Assembly: GCA_947588275.1 (NCBI GenBank)
Contig: CANPYJ010000009.1
Span: forward strand, 1 to 48,692
DNA length: 48,692 nucleotides
Direction of reading: 5' to 3'
Source: an uncultured Alphaproteobacteria bacterium
GTDB lineage: Bacteria > Pseudomonadota > Alphaproteobacteria > RF32 > CAG-239
Position numbers and translations under genes: made by a program. The notes beneath the pieces are model-generated. The model was not told the DNA's origin. It saw only the letters and a list, made by a program, of their open reading frames with translations, and searched no databases. Shown one piece after another: positions 11,602 to 19,185 of the stretch; within the stretch, counting starts at the first letter, position 1, and each line of letters opens with the position of its first letter.

Positions 11602-12359
11602 TGGCATATCTTTCATTGACGCTCAATTTTTTAATCGGCGTGGTCAAAAAGGCTGCGAATCCGCTGACACGCGATTTTAACGAGATTGAAAAACTGCAGA
11701 ATTCGGTGCGCGGGCATCAGGAGTTTGTGCGGGCGGCTCTGGAACGCGTGAGCAAGGCGCTGCGCGTGGAGTTGCAGAAAGGGCGTCCCAATTATGCGGT
11801 GATGAGCGATGCCGGCCAACTTCCGGAAATCCCGTGCTTTGTGATTGCCCCGCTGGACGGCGTTCTCAACTTTATGCACGGGATACCGTATTTTGCCGTT
11901 GCCGCGGCGATTGCCGAAAGAGGGGAGATTACGGCCGGCGTGGTCTATAATCCGGCGACCGGAGATTTGTATTTTGCCGAGAAGGGCAAAGGCGCGTTTA
12001 AGGAAGGCTATCGCAGTCAGGAAAGACTGCGGGTTTCAGCGCGTAAAGAGTTGAAAAATTGTTTGCTGGCGGCATCGGCGTCGGTGGACGGAATCGCCGA
12101 CTTTCGCAACAACGGTTCGCTCAGCTTGGATTTGGCCGGTTTGGCAGCCGGACGCTATGACGGGGTCGTCTGCCAAGGAGCCATGGCCGGAGAACTGGCT
12201 GCCGGAATGCTCTTGGTGAAAGAGGCCGGCGGGTATGTTTATGAATATAATCAAAAGGATATTCGCACGGATGATCAGGCGGCCGTCTTGCAGAGCGGAT
12301 GCCTGGTTGCCGGTAATGCAGCGGTCGGTGCAAAGTTGTTTACCGCGTTGCACAAGTAA
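11601..12359 (+). CDS. inositol monophosphatase (SuhB) family protein, probably catalytically degenerate
   Basis: IAPLDGVLNFMHGIPYFAVAAAIAERGEITAGVVYNPATGDLYFAEKGKGAF and GSLSLDLAGLAAGRYDGVV...LAAGMLLVKEAGG align to SuhB by eye. Overlaps the efp stop. Confidence 0.85.
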   Translation: MAYLSLTLNFLIGVVKKAANPLTRDFNEIEKLQNSVRGHQEFVRAALERVSKALRVELQKGRPNYAVMSDAGQLPEIPCFVIAPLDGVLNFMHGIPYFAVAAAIAERGEITAGVVYNPATGDLYFAEKGKGAFKEGYRSQERLRVSARKELKNCLLAASASVDGIADFRNNGSLSLDLAGLAAGRYDGVVCQGAMAGELAAGMLLVKEAGGYVYEYNQKDIRTDDQAAVLQSGCLVAGNAAVGAKLFTALHK

Positions 12360-12383
12360 ATTAAAGACAAGGGGAGAAAACAG

Positions 12384-13334
12384 ATGACAAAACGCATGAA
12401 ATCCGGATTGGCCGTATGTGTCGCGATTTGCAGTTTGACTCTGAGCGCGGAAGCACAGGAAGATTCGGTGTATGTGAATCTATCGGCGCTGGACGCTTTG
12501 GATAATTCGCAGGGGAGCGTTTTGTCTTCTACCGAGCCTTTGTTTCCGGTGATAAGCCGGCAAAAAGCCGTCAAAGCCCAAAAAGCCGGACGGGCCAAAT
12601 CGTCAAGGCCGGCGCACAAAAATGCTCCCAAACAGCCTGAGGCAAAAATTGCAATGCCTAAAAAATCGCCGGAAATAAATATGCCGGCGCTTGAAAAGCC
12701 GACGGCCGAGGCTTCGGCGGCTGTGGAACCACAGGCAGGCACATTGCAGGAAATACCGTATGTCGAAAGCAATGAGGCGGTTGTAGTGGTCGACGTTGAG
12801 CCGATTGCTCCGACTCCGGCGGCAGAAATACGGCCGGCCGATGTTTCGGAGACTGAGACTCCGGTCGATGAAACTCTTGCAGGCGGCGCACCGTCCGAGG
12901 AGATCTCGGCTCAGACGGCGTCCGCAGATGAAGCTGCCGCTCTGGCAGAGACCGCCGTTTCGGCTTCCAAGGCTAAGCTGCTGGTGGATGATGCGGCTGC
13001 GCCGGCAGCGGAAAAAGTCGTTCCGCCGGCGGCAGATTTGGGCAAACTGGTTTTTGAAGCGGATTCTGACGAATTGACGGACGAGCACAAAGCGGCTATC
13101 GACATGGCGCTTGCATCGTTCAGCGATGCCGTTCACAACAAGATTGCCATCTATTCTTATAATCTTGACGACGGAGTCGATACATTCAGAAAAAAACGGC
13201 TGAGCCTGAATCGTGCGGTGGAAGTGCGCGGATATCTGCTGCCGAAGGGATATAAGAATTTCAGCATTAAGGTCATTAATGTCGATGCCGAATCGGACAA
13301 AGGCAATACCGTTGTGCTGGAAGAACTGAAATAA
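12384..13334 (+). CDS. secreted Ala/Pro/Glu-rich protein with divergent C-terminal OmpA-like domain
   Basis: N-terminal signal peptide (MKSGLAVCVAICSLTLSAEAQ), long low-complexity middle, C-terminal LVFEADSDELTDEHKAAIDMALASF...RKKRLSLNRAVEVRGYLLPKGYKNFSIKVINV resembling OmpA_C. Confidence 0.65.
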   Translation: MTKRMKSGLAVCVAICSLTLSAEAQEDSVYVNLSALDALDNSQGSVLSSTEPLFPVISRQKAVKAQKAGRAKSSRPAHKNAPKQPEAKIAMPKKSPEINMPALEKPTAEASAAVEPQAGTLQEIPYVESNEAVVVVDVEPIAPTPAAEIRPADVSETETPVDETLAGGAPSEEISAQTASADEAAALAETAVSASKAKLLVDDAAAPAAEKVVPPAADLGKLVFEADSDELTDEHKAAIDMALASFSDAVHNKIAIYSYNLDDGVDTFRKKRLSLNRAVEVRGYLLPKGYKNFSIKVINVDAESDKGNTVVLEELK

Positions 13335-13432
13335 ATTAAAAAAATATATAAATTTTGCTTGCGTTCTTAGAATGATTAATGTATAAGGACACCAAAATGC
13401 CTACGCAAGTTTAATTTGAGGAGTTTAGTATA

Positions 13433-13666
13433 ATGAAAAAAGGTATTCATCCCGATTATCACGAGATTACCTATGTGATGACAGACGGAGAAAAAGTCAA
13501 GGTGCGCTCTACTTTGGGCAAAGCCGGCGACGTTATCAATCTGGAAGTCGATCCGAAATCGCATCCGGCATGGACGGGGGTTCGCCGTTTGGTCGATACG
13601 GGCGGTCAGCTGTCTAAATTCAAAAGCAAGTTTGGTGCTTTTGGCCTTAAGACCGGTGAGAATTAA
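13433..13666 (+). CDS. rpmE: 50S ribosomal protein bL31
   Basis: MKKGIHPDYHEITYVMTDGEKVKVRSTLGK...LEVDPKSHPAWTG; zinc-free (no CxxC) type. Confidence 0.93.
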   Translation: MKKGIHPDYHEITYVMTDGEKVKVRSTLGKAGDVINLEVDPKSHPAWTGVRRLVDTGGQLSKFKSKFGAFGLKTGEN

Positions 13667-13696
13667 TTTCGATAATTGCGGATTTACGATTTAGTA

Positions 13697-13731
13697 ACCT
13701 GCGCCTGTTATATTATAGGCGCAGGTTTTTT
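13697..13731 (+). terminator. Rho-independent terminator after rpmE
   Basis: aacctgcgcct-gttatatt-ataggcgcaggtttttt. Confidence 0.88.
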
Positions 13732-13748
13732 ATGCTCTGGACACAACG

Positions 13749-15332
13749 ATGATTAAAATTGCGCATTACGAAGTTTATACGGACAAAGGATCCGGCTGGC
13801 AGCTTCTGGAGAGATTCGCCGCCGAACAGCGTTCGGAAGCTTTTAATCTGGCCAAAGAAAAAGAGGCGGATAATCTCAAGGTGAAGATTATCAAAGAAAT
13901 TTTTGACGTGGAAGACAACAGTTATCAAGAGAGCGTGGAGTATATCAGCAACCTAAACCGCAAAAGAGCCGGCGGAAACGGTTATGTCAGCCACAATTTG
14001 TCGGCGGACGGAGCGGCGGAAGCGTTGCCCAAGGTCAAGACACTGTTGTCGCGCACCAGTTTGCCGGGGGCAGTGGTCAAACTCATTGTCCTGACCGCCG
14101 TCAGTTTGGTCTTTGCCAATTTGTTCGTTGGTCTGCTGTTTCCGCTGCTGGAGATTTTTGTGCCGGAGGAAAACAGCCGCCCGATTTTGTTCGGCGTTTT
14201 TTTCGTTATCTTTTTGGCCATGGCCATTCCGCTTTTGTTGAAAAATATTCCGTGGTACGTGTTTGCCGGCACCAAGGCCAAGCCGGTTAAGGAAGAAAAG
14301 TTTTATACCAAGGCCGATACACTGATTCAGGCATATAACATTAATTCAAACAAAGAACCGATAACGGCCGCGGCTTATCCGGAAGCGCCGCTTGAATATA
14401 AGCAATATGTGGTGTCGTTTTTGAGCGAGATTGTTTCGCAGCTGCAGTCACGAACGGTGATGAAAAACAGTTTTTCGCGGTTGGGCGTTAAATTGCTGGT
14501 TTACGGAGCCTGTCTGGAGTTGGCGCGTTATTGCGGACTTAATTTGCCCGAAGCCAACTCGATTCTTTATGACGCGTTCAAAATTACCGACGGCGATCAG
14601 ACAGATTTGGAGGCTTTTTATGAAGCCAAACAGACTTATAAGGACAATAAAGTGGCCATTTATCTGACCGGTGTCGGGGCGCATCTGATGTCGCAGGTTA
14701 TCGGCGGAATTCCGATTTCTACCGAGCTGTTGAATCTGGCCTTTGACAAATGGGAAGCGCAGAACAGCAGTCCGGAAGTCAGCAATCCGGTGCCGCAGTC
14801 GGAAGAATCGGCCGAACAATCCAAAATGCCCGGCGACATTTATATGACTACGCTGGTCAGCCTTAAAAGCGGACTTAAATTTATGGACAGCGCTATGCCT
14901 GATAAGGAGCAGACCGCCGCGGAAATCAGCGCTCAAATCCGCAATATTGTTAACAATTTGATGGAAAAATATCAGGGATTTGACGTCGTCGAAGCCGACG
15001 GAATTACGTCGGTGCGGTTTTTAAAACTCAATCACGCGTTGAAATTTGCCTCGGAGTGTCTGAAAGACATTTCGGTCTATTATGATGAACTTGGCAATGA
15101 TAATCTGATTATGCGCAATTGCTGCGCGGTTATTCCGTATAAGCAGAACGAAGAAACCAATCAGAATCTGTATCTGAACGATATGTTTGAACATATCTAC
15201 AACAATGAAATCGTGTTGAATAAAGAAATCAAAGAGAATCTGAACGAACAGGATTATCATTTGGACTTTTTGGGCGAAAAAAACTTTAAGAATTTGAAGG
15301 TGGAAGAAGAATTGTATAAGTTATTGGAATAA
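13749..15332 (+). CDS. membrane protein with C-terminal degenerate class III cyclase-like domain (hypothetical)
   Basis: 527 aa; two hydrophobic segments (AVVKLIVLTAVSLVFANLFVGLLFPLLEIF; PILFGVFFVIFLAMAIPLLL). C-terminal ADGITSVRFLKLNHALKFASECL...RNCCAVIPYKQ...LDFLGEKNFKNLKVEEELYKLLE resembles cyclase domain topology. Confidence 0.55.
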   Translation: MIKIAHYEVYTDKGSGWQLLERFAAEQRSEAFNLAKEKEADNLKVKIIKEIFDVEDNSYQESVEYISNLNRKRAGGNGYVSHNLSADGAAEALPKVKTLLSRTSLPGAVVKLIVLTAVSLVFANLFVGLLFPLLEIFVPEENSRPILFGVFFVIFLAMAIPLLLKNIPWYVFAGTKAKPVKEEKFYTKADTLIQAYNINSNKEPITAAAYPEAPLEYKQYVVSFLSEIVSQLQSRTVMKNSFSRLGVKLLVYGACLELARYCGLNLPEANSILYDAFKITDGDQTDLEAFYEAKQTYKDNKVAIYLTGVGAHLMSQVIGGIPISTELLNLAFDKWEAQNSSPEVSNPVPQSEESAEQSKMPGDIYMTTLVSLKSGLKFMDSAMPDKEQTAAEISAQIRNIVNNLMEKYQGFDVVEADGITSVRFLKLNHALKFASECLKDISVYYDELGNDNLIMRNCCAVIPYKQNEETNQNLYLNDMFEHIYNNEIVLNKEIKENLNEQDYHLDFLGEKNFKNLKVEEELYKLLE

Positions 15333-15403
15333 CTTATAAAAACAATCCTTGTCTTTTGCCGGTTTGTATGATATAATAAAAAAGTAGTGCAAGGAGGTAC
15401 AGA

Positions 15404-16240
15404 ATGTCCGCAATTGACAGCCTTAAAAACAGTGTTCTGGATAGCAGCACCGCGCGGTCATGGGAAAAAACCGTGACGGATATGAACGATGTTGACGAGA
15501 CTTTTGCCAATGCCCGAGATCTCGGTCATACGCGGTTGAACTATTCGCGCATTACGGCGGTGGGCGAACTCTCAAAACGTGACAGTGTAGATATTTATAA
15601 GACCAAGGTTGTCAGCCCGCGCGGCAAGCTGGCACTTTCGGTACGCAATACCAAAGGCGAGCAGGACAAAGTTTTGGATCTCTCCAAGTATGAGGATTAC
15701 CTGAATGAATTGAAACAGCAATTTTCGCCGGAAGAATATGCTAAAGAACAGGCGGAAAAGTTGGCTGACAGTAAAGATATGAAGCCATTGGAATTGACGG
15801 CTCCGGGGGTACGGATTGAAGTCTACGGCACCGATCGTTACGGCCGGCAGGTTTTGATTGCCGACAGCGCCGCCGACGAAGACAGCAAAGAATATCAAAA
15901 TATGATGGCGCTGCTTGAAGGAAGTTATGAGGCTTCGAAAGGAGACTACTACATTAGGGTCAGCCGTGATGAAAGCATTGATGCCGACGAAGAAATGCCT
16001 TATGCTGTGCAAATTACGATGGGCAAGGGATATAAACACGATTATGTGGCGATTGAAAGTAAATCCGACGACACCAAAAATGACAAAACGTCGCGCGTGC
16101 CGCTGACTAATGCCAACGGAGCGCTGTCGGCTGTCAATGCCTTGCAAATTCAGGCTATGCGCTATCAGGCGACGGCCCAAATGTTGCAAGTGGGTTATTT
16201 GAACATGGCCAATATTCTCAATCGAAACAGCAAATTTTAA
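15404..16240 (+). CDS. hypothetical protein with PPC-like beta domain
   Basis: 278-aa ORF, GGAGG RBS, no signal peptide. Segment SVDIYKTKVVSPRGKLALSVRNTKG...VRIEVYGTDRYGRQVLIADSAADED...LLEGSYEASKGDYYIRVSRD...PYAVQITMG resembles the pre-peptidase C-terminal domain pattern. Confidence 0.55.
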   Translation: MSAIDSLKNSVLDSSTARSWEKTVTDMNDVDETFANARDLGHTRLNYSRITAVGELSKRDSVDIYKTKVVSPRGKLALSVRNTKGEQDKVLDLSKYEDYLNELKQQFSPEEYAKEQAEKLADSKDMKPLELTAPGVRIEVYGTDRYGRQVLIADSAADEDSKEYQNMMALLEGSYEASKGDYYIRVSRDESIDADEEMPYAVQITMGKGYKHDYVAIESKSDDTKNDKTSRVPLTNANGALSAVNALQIQAMRYQATAQMLQVGYLNMANILNRNSKF

Positions 16241-16280
16241 CAGATAGAAACAGGTACTTAAAAAATACTTGTATATTTGC

Positions 16281-16319
16281 AAAAGAAAAACTATCCTAAA
16301 GATAGTTTTTCTTTTTTTA
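16281..16319 (+). terminator. Rho-independent terminator
   Basis: aaaagaaaaactatc-ctaaa-gatagtttttcttttttt. Confidence 0.85.
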
Positions 16320-16336
16320 TGTGAAAGGATTTTTTG

Positions 16337-17254
16337 ATGACAGCTCCTCTTATGCCTCGGGCAACGGCGGTTTGGCTGGTTGAAAACACGACGCTGACGT
16401 TTCGGCAGATTTCGGTTTTTTGTGAAATTCACGAATTGGAAATTCAGGCTATTGCCGATGGCGACGTTTCGGGCAATATTCGCGGTTTGTCGCCGGTTGA
16501 CAACGGTCAGCTGAGCTGGGACGAAATTCGTCGTTGCGAGGCTGACGCCAAGGCTAATCTGCAGGCCAATCAAATGGAACGCAATGTTAAAGAGCGTAAT
16601 TTGAAAGCGAAAAAAGTTTTGTCGCCCTCACAGCGGCAAGAGAAGCCCAATGCGGTTGCTTGGGTGATTAAAAATTATCCGCAGCTTAAAGACAGCCAAA
16701 TCTGCAAGCTCATTGGCACAACAAAAACAACGATTGAAGCTATTCGCAACGGGACGCATAAGGATATGGCTGTTATCCGCCCGAAGAATCCGGTTACGGT
16801 CGGTTTGTGCACTGAGCAGGATATTGAGAAGGCACTTGTTGCCGCTCAGCCCAAACTCGTGAAAACGAAAAAAGTGAAAACAAGGAGGAAAAAAACGATG
16901 ACCACTACAGCTAAGAAGCCTGTTACCAAGACAGCAGAACCAGCCAAGAAACCGGCAGTAAAGAAAGCTCCGGCCAAAAAGCCCGCAGCTGCCAAAAAGC
17001 CGGCGGCAAAGAAAGCTCCGGCCAAAAAGCCCGCAGCAGCCAAGAAACCCGCGGTAAAGAAAGCTCCGGTCAAAAAAACGGCAGCGGCCAAAAAGCCGGC
17101 GGTAAAGAAAGTTCCGGCCAAAAAGCCCACAGCAGCCAAGAAACCTGCGGTAAAGAAAGCTCCGGCCAAGAAACCGGCAGCGGCCAAGAAACCTGCGGCA
17201 AAAAAAGCTCCGGCCAAGAAACCGGCAGCTAAAAAAGCTCCGGCCAAGAAATAA
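16337..17254 (+). CDS. trcR: TrcR (DUF1013)-type cell cycle regulator with C-terminal histone-H1-like Lys/Ala/Pro tail
   Basis: MTAPLMPRATAVWLVENTTLTFRQISVFCEIHELEIQAIADG...PNAVAWVIKNYPQLKDSQICKLIGTTKTTIEAIRNGTHKD...DPVTVGLC-like DUF1013 pattern, then KKPAAKKAPAKKPAAAKK repeats. GAAAGGA RBS; ORF track start 16334 is TTG, the ATG is 16337. Confidence 0.85.
   Translation: MTAPLMPRATAVWLVENTTLTFRQISVFCEIHELEIQAIADGDVSGNIRGLSPVDNGQLSWDEIRRCEADAKANLQANQMERNVKERNLKAKKVLSPSQRQEKPNAVAWVIKNYPQLKDSQICKLIGTTKTTIEAIRNGTHKDMAVIRPKNPVTVGLCTEQDIEKALVAAQPKLVKTKKVKTRRKKTMTTTAKKPVTKTAEPAKKPAVKKAPAKKPAAAKKPAAKKAPAKKPAAAKKPAVKKAPVKKTAAAKKPAVKKVPAKKPTAAKKPAVKKAPAKKPAAAKKPAAKKAPAKKPAAKKAPAKK
16922..17252 (+). repeat. 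tandem low-complexity KKAPAKKPAA-encoding repeat
   Basis: Imperfect repeats of 'aaagctccggccaaaaagcccgcagcagccaagaaa' encoding an H1/AlgP-like tail. Confidence 0.9.
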
Positions 17255-17266
17255 AACTAATTATTG

Positions 17267-17301
17267 CCAAAAAAAGCTCCGCCATGTGGGGCTTTTTTTA
17301 T
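17267..17301 (+). terminator. Rho-independent terminator after trcR
   Basis: aaaaaaagctcc-gccatgt-ggggctttttttat. Confidence 0.85.
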
Positions 17302-17413
17302 GACCGATGGAAAAGTTACAAAGTGCTTGCATTGTAATTGGGGTTATTATACAACAAAAATAGGTAAGTATTTTTAGCACATAATTATAAATCTTAATTT
17401 AAACCTAAATTAT

Positions 17414-17731
17414 ATGAAAAGTTGTTTTACTTTTTGGGGCTGGCAGACCTGTTTTTGCGTTTTGGCAGTATTCATGGCCGTTTTGGCGGTTTTTGCCTGC
17501 GAATGGCTGTGGGTTCGCCATAGAAAAGAAAAAACACGTTTGCAGAGAGAACAGTTTGTTCTGCAATGCAGGACAAGGCTTGAAAAAATGTCCAATCTGG
17601 AACTGCGTCTTTTTTACAAAGATCAGCGCAAAACCATCGGCGAGTTTAAGGATGAGGCAATTGCGTTGATAAAACAAGAAATGGCTCGGCGCCGGATGTC
17701 AGCCAATTCCGTATACAGAACAGAAATTTAA
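17414..17731 (+). CDS. small single-TM hypothetical protein
   Basis: 105-aa ORF: N-terminal TM (CFCVLAVFMAVLAVFACEWLWV) then charged cytoplasmic tail; AT-rich leader without SD. Confidence 0.55.
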   Translation: MKSCFTFWGWQTCFCVLAVFMAVLAVFACEWLWVRHRKEKTRLQREQFVLQCRTRLEKMSNLELRLFYKDQRKTIGEFKDEAIALIKQEMARRRMSANSVYRTEI

Positions 17732-17737
17732 ACGACT

Positions 17738-18112
17738 TTGACTATGATAATAATTATTGTTTTATTAGCATTAATGAGTGTTTTCAGCTCCATATTTGCT
17801 TGTTTGTGCAAAACCCGCAAGTCAGCCGAGGAAGATTTTCATCGAAAGTTTTCGGACTGGGTCGCCGGTTTGAAGTCAATGACATCCGAACAGCTGGCGC
17901 GGGAATATCAGTGTCTGAAAAAGGCTTGGTATATTACCGAAAGTCAGGAGGACGAGTTGGTGTTCAAGCTGCAAGCCATTACGGAAGAAGAGCTGCGCAG
18001 ACATTCAAGTCGCAAAGGTTTGAAAGGACTCAGGGGAAGAAACGGTCTAAGCCGGCTGAAGCATTTGTTCTGGCGCAAACGAGCCTCAGACCGAGACGAA
18101 GACTTGTATTGA
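17738..18112 (+). CDS. small single-TM hypothetical protein, possible paralog of the preceding ORF
   Basis: 124-aa ORF 6 nt downstream; N-terminal TM (MIIIIVLLALMSVFSSIFACLC), then LKSMTSEQLAREYQCLKK, similar in layout to LEKMSNLELRLFYKDQRK of the upstream ORF. Confidence 0.5.
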   Translation: MTMIIIIVLLALMSVFSSIFACLCKTRKSAEEDFHRKFSDWVAGLKSMTSEQLAREYQCLKKAWYITESQEDELVFKLQAITEEELRRHSSRKGLKGLRGRNGLSRLKHLFWRKRASDRDEDLY

Positions 18113-18115
18113 AAA

Positions 18116-18149
18116 TAAACTCCGGAGGTTGCTCTGGAGTTTTTTCTGA
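18116..18149 (+). terminator. Rho-independent terminator
   Basis: AACTCCGGA-GGTTGC-TCTGGAGTT followed by TTTT. Confidence 0.7.
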
Positions 18150-18183
18150 CTTATTATTCGATTTTAAACGGGAGGATGAATTT

Positions 18184-19143
18184 ATGTTATCGGCCATTGC
18201 TGCGATTTTAATCGGTTTTATTATGTTGATGGGCGGCGCGGAGTTTTTGGTGCGTGGCGCGGTTGCCATTGCCAGCAAACTCAAAATACCGTCGTTGATT
18301 ATCGGTCTGACCATTGTAGCTTTCGGAACGTCGGTTCCGGAATTGGTGGTGAGCGTGGAGGCGGCTCTGGGCGGCAATGCCGAAATTTCGGTCGGCAATG
18401 TTATCGGCTCGAACATTGCCAATATTCTTCTGGTGTTGGGAGCTTCGGCGTTGATTTATCCGATTGTCTGCAAACGCAGGGTTTTGCTGCGGGATTTTTT
18501 GTTTATGTTTTTCGCCACGCTGGTTTTCGGCGTTTTTGTGCTGCAAAAAAAGCTGGTGTATTGGAATGGCTGGATATTGCTGACAATGTTGGTTTTGTTT
18601 GTATTGTACAATTATAAAAACAGCAAGAACTCGAGTTGTGACGAAGATTTGCCTTCACAATTGGTGAACAAAGGCTGGTTGACAGTTTTGGCAGTTTCGG
18701 CCGGCGGCTTGACGGCCATTATGTTTGGCACCGATTTTTTGATTGACGGTGCCGTTCGCGCGGCCGAATTGTTCGGAGTATCCAAAGAGATGATAGGACT
18801 TACGGTTATTGCCGTGGGAACGTCTTTGCCTGAGTTGGCAACCAGTTGTGTGGCGGCATATCGGCACCAAAACGGAATTGCCATTGGCAATGTCATCGGC
18901 TCAAATATTTGGAATATCGTATGCATTATGGGTACAACCGCGGCGATTACAACGGTTAACGTGGCGCCGCAATTTGCCGCATTTGATTTGTGGGTGATGA
19001 TTGCGGCGGCTTTCGTATTGGTGCCGATGCTGATGTTTAAAGACAAAATTACCCGCATTGAGGGCGGGTTGATGTTGATGGGCTATGTCGCTTATTTATA
19101 TGCGCAGATTCTGATTGTGCGGGGCGAATTGCTGCCGGGTTGA
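18184..19143 (+). CDS. calcium/sodium antiporter (CaCA family, YrbG-like)
   Basis: Two alpha repeats: GLTIVAFGTSVPELVVSVEAALGGNAEISVGNVIGSNIANILLVLG and GLTVIAVGTSLPELATSCVAAYRHQNGIAIGNVIGSNIWNI. Start reassigned to ATG 18184 (GGGAGG RBS) instead of 17800. Confidence 0.93.
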   Translation: MLSAIAAILIGFIMLMGGAEFLVRGAVAIASKLKIPSLIIGLTIVAFGTSVPELVVSVEAALGGNAEISVGNVIGSNIANILLVLGASALIYPIVCKRRVLLRDFLFMFFATLVFGVFVLQKKLVYWNGWILLTMLVLFVLYNYKNSKNSSCDEDLPSQLVNKGWLTVLAVSAGGLTAIMFGTDFLIDGAVRAAELFGVSKEMIGLTVIAVGTSLPELATSCVAAYRHQNGIAIGNVIGSNIWNIVCIMGTTAAITTVNVAPQFAAFDLWVMIAAAFVLVPMLMFKDKITRIEGGLMLMGYVAYLYAQILIVRGELLPG

Positions 19144-19185
19144 TTTTTGATTCCGACGGTTTATTATAAACGGCAGGAGAAATAA

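Noticed and set aside
16846-17247. 133-aa minus-strand ORF rich in AGFLAGAFF, looks like a membrane protein
   Set aside because: Mirror translation of the KKPAAKK-encoding repeats; no RBS or promoter support.
16922-17252. Possible CRISPR or VNTR array
   Set aside because: Repeats are contiguous, in frame and encode a Lys/Ala/Pro tail; there are no unique spacers and no cas genes. Copy number variation is possible but not visible from one sequence.
17800-18183. N-terminal extension of the Ca/Na antiporter ORF
   Set aside because: The track start is 384 nt too early and overlaps the 17738 ORF in another frame and a terminator; ATG 18184 has a good RBS and begins the first TM.
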